Below, one piece after another: positions 45,640-57,362 of a DNA stretch of 64,000 bases (position 1 is the first letter of the stretch; the number at the start of each line of letters is the position of its first letter). A model generated the notes under the pieces. The model saw nothing but the letters and a program-made list of their open reading frames with translations. It had not been told where the DNA came from and did not search any database. The stretch comes from Mucor racemosus (taxonomy: Eukaryota > Mucoromycota > Mucoromycetes > Mucorales > Mucoraceae), in the NCBI GenBank assembly GCA_027405735.1, contig JAPEHQ010000002.1:62001-126000 (forward strand). The letters run 5' to 3'. A program made the translations under genes and the position numbers.

Positions 45640-46400
45640 AACTTATTGATGTTGATCAGAATAATTACTAGTATGTTAATTCAAAAGTAAGCTTTGCTTT
45701 ATACATTTGCATTCACCCATTCAATAAATGATATTGTATTTATTATCCATTATATCAGTCAACCAACTTCATCTTAATTTAATACATTTGACAATTAAAT
45801 GCCTAAATTATACTTGAGCCACCAGGTATTGCCACAAAAAAAGCTCAAACAGGTTGACGAAGTATCACAATTTGGATCATTGTTTTGTATTCATAGATCT
45901 GATGAGCTCTCTCACACTTATATAGATTATCTTTTTTGCATGAACCATATCTCTATCTGTTCAATTTGACAAAAACACATCGAAAGCCATCATCGTACTC
46001 AATAAAATGCCTTACTTTATTGCGAGCCAACGCAACTAATTTGATGCTAGTTGAGCATCAGAGTTGAATCAAATAAATTTGAGATTAGACAACCCCTTTT
46101 AATAGATTTGCATGCCATGAGCTAATAATGAATTGTTGTTATAGATACACTAATCAAGGATGATGAGTTGACTTTAATGGACGACGAACGAGTCGATTAG
46201 CAGTATAAACGAAATAGTATTAAAATCAAATATAACAATTGAATGAGCAAGAGATGATAAACTATGCAAATTAGTATAATTGAATTGTTTCAAGCGTTTT
46301 CAACTGAATACGCCTTTACTTTTGACCTATAAAAATTGATTTATTAGTAAAATCTATTAACAAGCTAATAAGTAATGCTTATGGTGTACCTTTGATAATC
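45640..46400. other. Gene-free DNA
   Basis: No ORF, RNA or repeat match was recognised between repeat X and the gypsy relic. Confidence 0.4.
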
Positions 46401-46410
46401 GGTCGTTGTG

Positions 46411-46854
46411 TTGTATTCCACCTAGTATTATACGTTATCACCTTCTACAGTATCAATACATCTTACAATCTATTGACTACGACATGTATTGAAGTGCAAG
46501 CCTTGGTATCGGATATAAGAAACTCCTAGCGTACCAAGTTTAATCCAGTAATTATTACCAAGAACGCTTGGACCTCAATTATGGCACCGTATTATTTTAT
46601 CCCAGCGGTTAATTAATCAAGTAGCTATTAAATTAACATCCAAGCACATTTAACGCAGTATTGAAACAAGACAACTCACAAGCTCTGCAACAACGGTTAA
46701 ATTATGGTTGATCCACTTCAATCCATAGATTACTATCAAACAGATCTAATAGTTTAATAGTGCCTTAAGTTACATCTCAGAATCTCAATGTCAAATCAAT
46801 ATAAAAGGTCATACTTTTATATCTAAATAAACGATATCTTGTTTTTATTATACA
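46411..46854 (-). mobile_element. Possible 3' LTR of the gypsy relic
   Basis: The segment can be read on the minus strand as TGTATAATAAAAAC...AATACAACA, preceded by a purine-rich AAAAGAGAATGAG tract, as expected for a 3' LTR after a polypurine tract. No second LTR is available to confirm the borders. Confidence 0.3.
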
Positions 46855-46920
46855 GTTGAAGAACTGATTCATTACTCATTCTCTTTTAATTGCATTCTTT
46901 TTTAAGTATTATTATCAAAC

Positions 46921-48418
46921 CTAAAAAATATACGACAAAGAAGTAGAATTGCGAACAGTAGCTTTGTTCAAAGCTCTGTAATCAATACACATTTTCATTT
47001 CTCCATTTTTTTCTTGACAAAAAGTACTGGAGCATCCCATGGTGATGACGATAACCTAATAAGTCCTAGTGATGGCAATTAACTCAATTAGCGTTGTAAT
47101 TCATTGGGTTCAGCTGGGATCATACGAAAAGGAGGTCGATTAATAGGATTAACTACTTCAGGTACTACATTGATTACATGAGCAAAGTTTTCTCAATTTA
47201 GTGGAAGACCAGGTAGTTTATCTTGGAATGCAGTTGGAAACCCCTTCTTGAATTGTTTTGTCCACATTATATTTTCTTTGTTGATTTCATGATCTGCACC
47301 CTCCTTTTTGAATTCATTCATCAAATATAAAAAACAAGCTTCTGTGCTGTCTTCTTCTAATATATTCTCCCTTTGCAAGTGTGATACTAAATAGTTCATT
47401 TCAGGTGGTTGTTTAATAGTTGTTTTTGCAACACAAAATAAAGATGATGGCGTAAGAATGATATTTTGATTGCCACAACAAGACAAAGTCCAAGTGTTAT
47501 CAAATCAGTCTGCAACAGGTTTGTGTTCTTTTAACCACGATCTACCAAGAGTAACATTGAGTTTTGTATCAAAACAAACGCTGACATTGGGCTAGTGCAA
47601 CCTTTTAAGTTTAATTCAAAAATAACCTTTTTATTTATAGCAGATGCATTTCCACCTGCCGTTTCAACTTCTCTACCTTGAATTTGACTACGTTGGCCAT
47701 CAATTATTCTTGCGATTTTACCGGAAATATAGTTTTCACTAGCTCCATTATTAATTAGACATTTAGCATTTACCACATCCAAATAATTGTTAAATTGATA
47801 GTTGCGGAGTACGATGGCAGAGTTGAAGTATTTGTTGCATTTAATAAGTTGGTCAGATAAACCGAGTCAGTGGTAAAGTCCATAGTTGTTGGTAAAGTGT
47901 TACTGAATACTTGTAGGTCTCGTGTATTTGAAACCAATTCAACCGGGCGACGAGCACTAGCTGGGTTCACCTTTTTCCCAATTGGATTTGACATTGAACT
48001 TAAATAACTACTGGTTAGAATATTTGAGCTTTGTTGATTCATAGTAGATGTTAACGAGGGGTTCTCAGGAGTAACAGATAAAGGGACCACATTATTGGAA
48101 TCAATAACTGTAATGGTTTGATTAATACTGTGTCCTGTAGTTCATTTTTTTTCTCAACAATTTTACACATAAAGACAGCAAATAAGAAGAACCATGAGAT
48201 TTATTATTAGATGATGATGCGCTACACTGACTAAAATCACAATTGTGCTGTTCCTCGGAACAGACATCTTTAATACAATTCAAAGCACCAACGAATTTAA
48301 AAATCTTGTTGCGAGTATTAATATCTAATTTATCAAATGCATGCATGACATCTAAAGTACGAGCAAAACAATCGGTTTTCATATGTCCAATTTTTTTACT
48401 AGTTCTGTCTAAATCAAC
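46921..48418 (-). pseudogene. Broken Ty3/gypsy gag-pol fragment
   Basis: The minus strand carries, in order: a gag-like segment (48418-47800); an aspartic-protease-like segment, KCLINNGASENYISGKIARI (47770-47700, with Asn where retropepsins have the catalytic Asp of D-S/T-G); a linker; the conserved start of reverse transcriptase, INRPPFRMIPAEPNELQ (about 47150-47090); and WDAPVLFVKKKNGEMKM with IDYRALNKATV (about 47040-46960). The last two are in different frames because of a one-base loss in an A run. The rest of the RT, RNase H and integrase are missing. At least four frame breaks mark it as dead. Confidence 0.75.
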
Positions 48419-49612
48419 ATGAGCGACCAAAGCAATAACAACAACAATGATACTGCTGCAACCGATTGGAGTCAGTATGCGTCTAATATGGGTAGATCAA
48501 GTAGTACTCGTAGTTCTCTTGAAGCCAGTAAATCGACTACCAATGATAACAGTCAGAGTTGTGGCAGTAATCAAACCCAAACAGTCGAAAAAAACAATCA
48601 AACCCAAACAATCGAAAACAACAATCAAACCCAAACAATCGAAAACAACAATCAAACCCAACACAATCAAGGTACAGATATCCGTACAACTATGTCTGCA
48701 ACCATCCGTGCTACTTGGAATAGCCTTGAGAGCCTTCTGAACATATTAATGGCCAAAACGTTTATAGTGTGGATGAGGTTACCATTGGTTCACTTGCTAA
48801 TTCTAAGTATCTTACTCTCCCTAATTCATTAAATAATGATAGATACCATATAACAGAGTAGCTTTTTTCAGAAACCCTCTTACTCCTTACCAATTCGCTG
48901 AAGTTTACTAGCTTAACCGAGATTTTGGTGATAATCTGACGGCTGAAGAAAAGGTTATCTTTGGTTTAATCCGTGCCTTTGCAGTTAGATTTGTTTGACA
49001 AGATCCAACTTATGAAGTCAAATATTTTAATAGTCCAAGCACTAAAGTTATTGTTCAAACTGCCCAAGCTAATTGGGATGATGAAGAAAATGATAATCTC
49101 AGAAAGACTTGTAAACTCGCTGCTTGGATTATTCCTACGGCTGCAGAATATGTCTTCCGCGTTACCGGTCATCACTTTATCATTAGTGACTCTGAGATGT
49201 ACGTCAAACGTTAAACTAACTTCATTAATGCAACTCTATTTCCAGATATTACTACTATCCTCCCTACTCCTAGTCTCTATTATGATGTTTTACATTGGGC
49301 TAGACCTGCAAAAGTATGTATCAAATCCCCAAATGAGAAGGTCGTAAACCAAATCCCATCTGGTGTTACCTTAAGACTTGAATCTGCCCCTGCTGGAACT
49401 GCAATCATTCCCACTGTAGTAGCTGTCATTGATATGATGGCCTTCTTAAAAGCTGAATCTAGTATTGAAGAGGACACTAATGTTAAACTTGCTCTCATTA
49501 AACAAGTACATGATAACATCAAGGCAAACCCTGTAGCCTACCATATGACCTCATCTGCTGCTACCAATTGTCAGATACAAATATATAGATTTAGTATTTG
49601 TATTTGGGTCTG
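48419..49612 (+). pseudogene. Decayed gene of unknown family with QTQTIENNN repeats
   Basis: It starts with ATG at 48419 (MSDQSNNNNNDTAATDWSQY), exactly where the gypsy relic ends on the other strand. Residues ~45-85 hold three ~10-aa repeats of the type NQTQTIENN, encoded by near-identical 30-bp units at 48577-48663. By changing frame several times one can follow a long protein: NVYSVDEVTIGSLANSKYL, NLTAEEKVIFGLIRAFAVRF, TCKLAAWIIPTAAEYVFRVT, LYYDVLHWARPAKVCIKS, then an uninterrupted end at about 49609. I do not recognise the family; a retroelement gag-like or host-specific repeated gene are options. At least three frameshifts or stops make it a pseudogene. Confidence 0.55.
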
Positions 49613-49755
49613 ATCAATAACAATAATAACAATAATGATATTATAATAAGATAGTATGTAGTAGACGGATACTATAGTACTGTAGTTAAATAGATAAAAA
49701 GGTGTCTTTATTATTACTACGGTTGTACCACCGTCAAGATATTCAATATTATACT

Positions 49756-49923
49756 TTATGGAATCATGTTTAATCTCTGTTTGATATTCCTAGTTGCTGG
49801 TATCTTAGGTTTGAACTTCCGTTTCTTATTTCGGTTGGAGTTCAACATCTCAATGATATCCTGCAGATCAGGATCACTACTTGCATCTACAGTGATACTG
49901 ACATTATTATTGTTAAGCGTCAT
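49756..49923 (-). CDS. Small basic protein, unknown
   Basis: A 55-aa ORF starting MTLNNNNVSITVDASSDPDL and ending RNIKQRLNMIP. It has an acidic first half, a predicted helix (LQDIIEMLNS) and a basic stretch NKKRKFKPK that could serve as a nuclear-localisation signal. Codon content is less AT-skewed than random ORFs nearby. It lies convergent to the decayed gene at 48419-49612 and about 20 bp from the end of repeat Z, so it could be a truncated piece of a transposon-encoded protein. No homologue is known to me. Confidence 0.35.
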   Translation of the reverse strand: MTLNNNNVSITVDASSDPDLQDIIEMLNSNRNKKRKFKPKIPATRNIKQRLNMIP

Positions 49924-49942
49924 TTGTAATAGATGGTAGTAA

Positions 49943-51890
49943 CAAATATATTAGCACTGCGACTAAAGTCCATATTACCTCGCTTTCCTTGCAAGGAATA
50001 CGTTCATTTTTTTTAGTGGTGGAGTAAATACTGTAAAGCAGTTAAAAATAATAAAAAATTTGCTTTTCTCTAGGTAAATTTTTAAAAAATAAAATTCTCT
50101 CTGAAATTCCAAATACTCATTTTCTTTTTAAAATCATGAAAACAGTTTATAAGCAAATATTTTTTTGAATAGAAAATATCAACGTATATTTGAATATAAA
50201 GAAGAATAGTTTATCTTGAAATTAAATAAATAGCATCATAGTATACATTTTATTTTTATAAATCTTTTAAAATTTGTGATTTTGTAGACTTTTTTTTAAT
50301 CCAGATGTACTAACGTACACTTTTCAGGTTAATAAATTCCCTTATTAGTGGCTAATGTTATACAGTATGTTTCATTTTATACTTTACATAAAATAAGCTT
50401 TTGAAGAATTAGTTATACAGTATAACCTTAATTTTTGAAGGAAATTTTGATACCTGCATCTCATCATAACTGCTTGAGATGTTTAAACAGCCGCTTCCGG
50501 ACTGTCCGGTAATTTTTTTTAGAAATTTACAGCTTGGAAGTATTATTAAATTACCGTGTCCGGAGACTGTTCGGCATTTTTTTTTGGAGTGGCCATTAGC
50601 AAAAATGTGGATCACACATCTTAAGAGGAACGCCTTTGTTTAAAACCGCACTCAGGGGTTTATAAAAGAGACAAAAAAATCTGTAAACCTAATTTCTTTT
50701 CTTTTAATATGACTTTTTTAAATTTGTCAGAGCTGAAAAACGTAAGTATGATAAGATAGTTACTTTAAAATATATTTGATCCTATTAAAAAGCAAAATAA
50801 AATATATGGGCAAGCAAATAATATTTATGCAAACTATTTCAAAAAATTGCATAGAAATCTTTCAAACTGAACGAGAAATTTTCCTTAAAGCATCATTTAG
50901 AATACAAATTTTTTGAATGTATTTAAAATCAAAAATATAAGCCAATAGATGAGCATGCTTTAATTTCATATCAAAACAAATTATAAAAAAATTCGTTAAA
51001 TACATGGATAAAAAATCCTTTAAATATCGTTGTATTTGTATTTTGATATCATTGTGAACATGGGATATGTTGCATGGCGGTGAATTTCATTAGATCTACA
51101 TAATAAATTTTTTCTCCTTGTTTCTTCTTTAACTATTAGATTTGGTACAAATAATACTACAATCCAAAAGGAAAATCAAGGTTTTTTCAAGTTATCAATG
51201 TGTATATTATTATAATGTAATACAATATGGGAAGTCCTTTTTTTTGTAAACGGAAATAATTTTATATGTATAACAGTGGCAAATACTTTACAGCAGTTAC
51301 GTATTACATGAATTGCTTTCAATATTAAACGCTAAACTACATCAATAGATGGGATTACATCGAAAACAAAGACAATCATAGTGATAGTACAATTTAAATC
51401 AAAAAATTATATACTATTGCGTAAATATATTAAAAGGATAAAAAAAAAGAACAAAAGGGTAAGCTAGACTTTAATTGAGTGAGAAATCTACCGTCTATAT
51501 GGCAATTTGTTTTTTGGCTTGGTGATATAATGGTGTATTAAGATATAGTGCAATCAAGTTGTATATCGATATCAAAAATATATTTTAATAGTTCGTCAAA
51601 AAGCGAATTGGTGTAAAATATTTGGATTTAGCGTGCTGTAATTTTTACACGTAAGACGCAATAGCAGAGTATGTGCAACCAATTGAGACTTTGTATATAA
51701 TTATAGATCTCAACCATTATTTTTTCTTTGAAATAAAATAATAAAGTTTTTTTTAAAATAAATAGTAGCAGATAATTATAGTACTTGCTATATTTTTGCG
51801 GCTATTCTGTTGGGCGATAAATATCGCATTATCACATTATTGCTCTTTTTGTTTGGTGCATCATTCTCATGCACAATAAATTTAACTGTG
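49943..51890. repeat. Repeat Z, short copy
   Basis: Starts CACTGCGACTAAAGT and ends TTTGATCAGT. It matches the long copy at 25450-30530 with two internal segments missing. CCGCTTCCGGACTGTCCGG is conserved at 50488-50506. No ORF of note. Confidence 0.7.
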
Positions 51891-51894
51891 TTTG

Positions 51895-52345
51895 ATCAGT
51901 TGCGCTCGCAAAATGACCGAGTCCAAGCGAGCGCAAGCAGTTTCAGCAAGCATTTGCCGAGTCTAAAATATTTGAAAGCTTTTCTAACAAACCCGAGCCT
52001 AAGCAACGGCTCGTCGAGCAGTTGTATATCGAGCATTTTCAGTCTTGAAAACAAGTAACTAAGCATAAATTAAGCATTATCTAATTTTTCAAAAAGTCAA
52101 GCAAGTCGAGCACTGAGCATATAAACAAGCAAACAAATCCGAGTGCACATGCAAGCATTATACTATATTGTATTTTCAGCCTGATATTAATTCAAAATGT
52201 GATACATTTTCACATTTTTAAAGCTAAAATTGCGTAAATTGAACAAAATTTCCCTGTGCTACGTGCTTCCTTACTTGATTTGAAAGCAGGCAAGCAAGTA
52301 GGTTTGCATGCAAGCAAGCCTATTTTAATTTGAAGGATTTTAAGA
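51895..52345. repeat. AAGC/GAGC-rich degenerate motif island
   Basis: About 450 bp with very many AAGC, GAGC and GCAAGCAAGC words (for example GTCCAAGCGAGCGCAAGCAG and AAGCAGGCAAGCAAGTAGG) in otherwise AT-rich DNA. Not a regular tandem array. It abuts the end of repeat Z. No coding frame extends through it. Confidence 0.55.
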
Positions 52346-52368
52346 CAAGTAGCTTTGAGTTGGATTAT

Positions 52369-52931
52369 TGTTTAATATACACAATAAATAACTAGAAAAT
52401 AAAGTTAAAACTAGATATATTTATGGGTATATATTGTAGATAAAAAAAAAGATAATGATCCGTCTCGAAAGACATCAGGATTCAGGGTATTTATATGTTT
52501 TGGAAGCGCAAATATTAGAGTCGACAATACAGAGTGTGTGGATAAATAATTTTGTAATCTTGAGAAACTAGTTGATTACAACATAATGATATACTAGATT
52601 GATCAGAACCAGTTTTAGTAGGATACAGCTAAGTTAAGTATATAGAATATTCATGCTTACTTGATTAACTTTAGACTGTGAATGTTTATACTTTATACAA
52701 ATGGAATAGCTAAATTCCATTTCCAGTAACGTATTAATGATTATCTCAACTTCAAGATTTTATAATAGACTAAATGTAACATAACTAAATGAAATAAAAG
52801 TGCATCACATCATCATCATCACATTATCACCTCATAATCATCACTCAGTGCTAAGAATCCTGTCTAAATAACAACCCTTTGAGCACTTCTATTAGTAATA
52901 CATGTATCTAGTCTAGTCTATGTCCTAAACA
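52369..52931 (-). mobile_element. Solo LTR, family Y, copy 2
   Basis: 563 bp with TGTTTA...TAAACA ends, matching 16518-17070 closely, including CATCAGGATTCAGGGTATTT and ATGTTTTGGAAGCG. The candidate 5-bp duplication is poor (ATTAT/ATCTT), perhaps disturbed by insertion of element W at its edge. Confidence 0.65.
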
Positions 52932-52935
52932 ATCT

Positions 52936-53160
52936 TGAAATGTCAAAAGAGTCTATATAAATAATCTTTCCAGAATATTACACTTTTATCAACAATACAT
53001 CCTTTGGATGTATTTATATACTGTACATTAATTATAACTACTACTAGGGTTTTACTATCTAAGAATATGATGTAAATCAATGATCTGCATTGATTTACTG
53101 TAACACTAATTATAGACTGAGACCTTGGATGTGAGACCTATGATGAGTATTGACATAACA
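52936..53160. mobile_element. Short LTR-like element W, copy 2, with perfect target duplication
   Basis: 225 bp starting TGAAATGTCAAAAG and ending ATTGACATAACA. It is flanked by AATCT on both sides (52931-52935 and 53161-53165), an exact 5-bp duplication. Size and ends suit a solo LTR of a small (TRIM-like) retroelement. Confidence 0.65.
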
Positions 53161-53169
53161 AATCTATCT

Positions 53170-54342
53170 TATTTGAAGATTTTACATCGTTGTAATTCAT
53201 TCTATAATTTTGTAATAGATTGGGGCTTTTAAGAAAGAAGTACTAATAAATGGACGCTGTCGTTGTTACTAATTGTAGTTGACTATTATTTTGATCAATA
53301 CTTACAATGTGCTACGTGTGATTAATACGTGACAAGTATTATTACGTAATAGATCAGTTATGGTTATGTTGAATAGGTTTATTTGGTTAAAATTATTAAT
53401 AAAGGGAAAGAACAGATATATTCACTAATGGTCAATATCTGATTCAACATTTGCATATTTATATGAGATATGCAACTGAAACTAATTCATGCAATTACTG
53501 TTGAAACACCATGTACTATGGATCATTATTTACAAATACCACTTTTTCTCTACTCAGAAAAATAAAAAAGCTAGCAAAAGTGCTCAGAGTCAATGAATAT
53601 TGATTTAAATAGACCGAAAGTCTCAAAACATATACTACAGCTGTAACATTATCCACAATAATTTTTTTGGCATTCATTAATTTGCTGGTTGAATTGTAGG
53701 AATAAAACGCGCATTTTTTTTTCGAGTGGGAGGGGGGGGGAGTTTTAGCTCAGCGAACCATTTCAATTAAAACTAGCGCTACATTAGCCAAACCAGCATA
53801 CAGTATATGGTAATGACAAATACTGAAATTAGTAAGTAAACGTCTTTTTTGTATATAATCAAAGTTGTAATGGAATATTTTTGTTGAAAAAAACTTGGAT
53901 CTTGAACAAATAATCAGAAAATCGTAAACCTTTTGTTTTTTGAACGCATTAGTTTATTAGATGGTCAGTAGTTAATGGTAAAATAAACAGTAGGCAGCGT
54001 TAGCTACTGGATACATACTTTTTTGAGTTTTTTAAATATAATATATGATGGCGTTATTGATAAAACAAGCTTTCAGGATAGATTATAGACCTAAATGCAA
54101 ACCCCAGAAGTAAAAAATTATAAATGGTTTACTGTCGAATTTCAAAAGCATTCTTGCTTGAGCATCTCTAAATCATTGCTGATAGAACAAATGCAAAAAA
54201 CAAAGATTTCGCACAGTAATAATGCAGTTATTATTAATATGATTAGTAAATATATAATCCAAAAGTACGAATTTTTATTATTATTATTGCATCAAGAGAA
54301 GAGGATAGGAGTAGTCATTATTTTCAGCAGAAATACACAGTT
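53170..54342. other. Gene-free 3' flank of the Zn2Cys6 gene
   Basis: AT-rich, with a GGGAGGGGGGGG run near 53727-53740 followed by TTTTAGCTCAGC. A plus-strand frame at 54095-54418 overlaps the 3' end of the neighbouring gene and has no support. Confidence 0.4.
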
Positions 54343-57166
54343 TTACAAATTATTATTATCAACATCACGATTACTATTATTAAAAGTTAAACCCGTAGAT
54401 GGAAACATCAAAGGTTGATCGTAGCCTTCAGGGATTTGGAATACATTATTAGCAGTAGCGAATTCCAATTCAAGTTGTGAAGCAGTTGAATCAAGATTAG
54501 GAGTGCCAGTAGACATGGCAGCATTGTAGTATGGTAAAGTCCAATCAGCTAATCCATTAGTAGTTATAGATAATGGTGTTTGTAAGTTTGAAAATTGTTG
54601 GATTTGAAATTGCTGCAATTGTTGCAATTGTTGCTGATGCTGTTGTTGCTGTTGCATTTGTTGTTGCATTTGCTGTTCGTGTTGAAACTGCAATTGCTGT
54701 TGATGCTGTTGCATCTGCTGCTGTTGTTGTTGTTGCTTTGCTTGTGAAGATTTCATAGTTTTCTTATCTTCTAATTGGCGTCTTAGTACATTTGTATGGA
54801 TAGCATATAAATCACGGATCATAAAATACAATTTATCAGCCATAGCCCATAAATTACGAGCAGCCTAAACAAAATATATATATTGTTAAATAAAATCTAA
54901 CGTAATAGTACTCGACTTCTTACCAATAAAAGTTGGAAATAAACACCTAACGCTTGTTTGGCTTTATCAGCCTCATGTTCAGATGACGAAAATGAGGTAC
55001 TTACTACAACAGTGGCAACAGTGTAAGCAAGATAAGTGATAAAAGGTGGCATAAGCTCTTTGTATTTGCCAAAGTTTTTGAGTAAAGATGTAACATTATC
55101 GACTGCAGTCATGCATTTGTTGACACTTTCTTGTACAAATATCTTTATCTCAGGTTGAACAACATCACGTTCAATGGTATCAGCAATAACCAATGAAGGC
55201 CTATGCAATAGGACTATCAAAGTATTATAGAGGACATGCAACTACAATGGATCAGATTAGATATATATGAAATACCATTGATGAAAATATCCATTACCAA
55301 GATGAGTTGTCTACTGTTTCCATAGCGATGGTCGTTTTTATATTTTTCAAAATTTTCAGGAGAATTTTTCAAATGTAATGGTAATTGCTCATACCATTCT
55401 GTGATAGCACGATCTAATTTTGAGAATTCTGAATCAGGATGACATGGAGGTACAGGATTATGTTGATCTTTTGCTTTGGAATTTATAAAAGCAGTAACCC
55501 TGCCAAGTAAGCTTGTAGCACGGATAAGATAAGCAAAGCAGTTCAAAGGAGGTCTTCCGCCACTAATTAAAGCAAGGGAAGAAAGCGGAGGAGAAGAGGA
55601 GGAATCTTTAGGTGCTATACTGGGATCAATATTGCTAAAACCATTCAATAAACTAGAACCGAGTAATTGGCTCTCTTTTAATCCATTGACGTTCAAGAGA
55701 ACAAAACGACTATTATCCAAATTTTCTGTATAATATTGATCATTAATGCAATCATCGACCTTGGCAGGTAAAAAAGCTGTACAGAATGAGTCCTGTAAAA
55801 TAGAAGGACGTCCAGTGGCAGCACTAGAAAACTTGTCGATAGAATAAATAGTCCAGAATAATCTACGACGAGTTTCTTGTTGCATTAATTTTTCAAGCGT
55901 ATGATTATCATTACCATTTTCATCTTCATCTGAATCCTCATGAAGACCTAATTCCATAGCCATACGTATGGCCATACCGCCATACATCCAACTCCTTGGC
56001 CCTCTACCACAACCATATTCATGAAGACATAGTAAAGTTAATCCTTGAAGATTAGATATGGTTGGTTCATCAACAGCTTTCAAAATCATGGTTCTTGCTT
56101 TTTCAGCATACTTTTCACCTGCATGCCATGCTGGTGTTTCTTTTACATCAGGACGGTCAGAGAACCTTTTTTTTTTTTTTTTTGATTAATAAATCTATTT
56201 AGTTTTTTAATTACATAGAATACATACCTAGCACAAGCAGCAAATAGTGACAATAGCATGAAATCAGAACATTTATGATCTCTAACGTCGTTTCTTAATG
56301 TTGCTTCATCAAAGATAGGAGCGCCAGAGAAAAGATACTTGAAATAAAGATCGACCATATGTTCAATAACATCCATTGAAGGTAATAGATCATTGCAATT
56401 TTCTTGATTTAAAGAATGCTGATGCTGTTGATGATGATGCTGTTGCTGTTGCTGTTGTTGTTGGTGTTGATGATGTTGTTGCTGCTGTTGCTGCTGTTGG
56501 TGTTGTTGGTGTTGTTGGTGTTGTTGATGATGATGATGATTGATCATATGTGCAGGAGGAGACGGAAAATTAGATGAAATGCTCGAAAATGAAGTTGGAG
56601 ATGCAGCATCATGAAGAGTGTCTTCGCTTGAGCGTTTGCTCGCACTCTTATTTCTTATGCTATTATTGTTGGGTATGCTGCTATTATTATTGTTATTGTT
56701 ATAATCATCTAAACAACCTATTGGTAATTCTTCTCCATACTTTGATTCTTCTTCGTCGCCCTCTGTAATTACTGTAGATGTATCTTTTTCTGCATTTGAA
56801 GCTGTTTCTGCTTCATTTGCCTTTTTTGATGTTGCTGCAGCTGAATCAGATAGTAAAATTTGTTCCATTTTGGCAAGTCTTTGTTCAAGCATTTCAATAT
56901 AACCTTGACGAGGGCCACGTTTTTTATTGCTTGAACTATATGTACATGTACTATTCAACCTTGTACAATTTCCACATGTTGGCTTGCCTCCATCACATTT
57001 TATCTATCAATATAAAAATTAATATAAAAAGAAAAAATTGCTGCGGCGGCGAGAAACGCAGAAATCTATTGTTGATTATTACTTTTTTTCTTCTACATAG
57101 CTCGCAAGCTTGAGTTAAACGCTTTCTTTTATTTTCATTTTCTCGAGTATTATTTGTTGTAGCCAT
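54343..57166 (-). CDS. Zn2Cys6 transcription factor with fungal-specific domain
   Basis: Five exons (57166-57083, 57003-56228, 56165-55298, 55241-54924, 54864-54343) splice to 855 aa. Joining exons 1 and 2 restores a complete binuclear zinc cluster, CELCRRKKIKCDGGKPTCGNCTRLNSTC with C-x2-C-x6-C-x6-C-x2-C-x6-C spacing, at residues 21-48; a short coiled coil (IEMLEQRLAKMEQIL) follows for dimerisation. A long His/Gln-rich stretch comes next (56400-56560). The middle is the fungal_trans domain (LQGLTLLCLHEYGCGRGPRSW, YGGMAIRMAMELGLH, RRRLFWTIYSIDKFSSAATGRPSIL). The C-terminus is Gln-rich (54600-54750) and may activate transcription. It acts in the nucleus; the target genes cannot be told. The intron 2 acceptor follows a run of A. 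Confidence 0.9.
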
Positions 57167-57362
57167 TTGAATTATGAACTTATGATTATATAACAATAAA
57201 TCTGAATTTTAAGAATATAAAGCAGAATCTAACTCAATACATAGTTATAGTAAAAAGAGAGGAAAGAACTTTATTGTGCACACACTAAAGGATCTTCAAC
57301 CAAGTTCAATTGTAACATCTGGGAGCAACAAGTCACTATCCTTGTCCCACCGCACGGTATCT

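Noticed and set aside
51810..52058. 82-aa ORF with a hydrophobic start resembling a signal peptide
   Set aside because: It crosses the border between repeat Z and the AAGC island, so it is a chance fusion of repeat sequence.
54095..54418. 107-aa plus ORF
   Set aside because: It overlaps the 3' end of the Zn2Cys6 gene on the other strand and has no recognisable feature.
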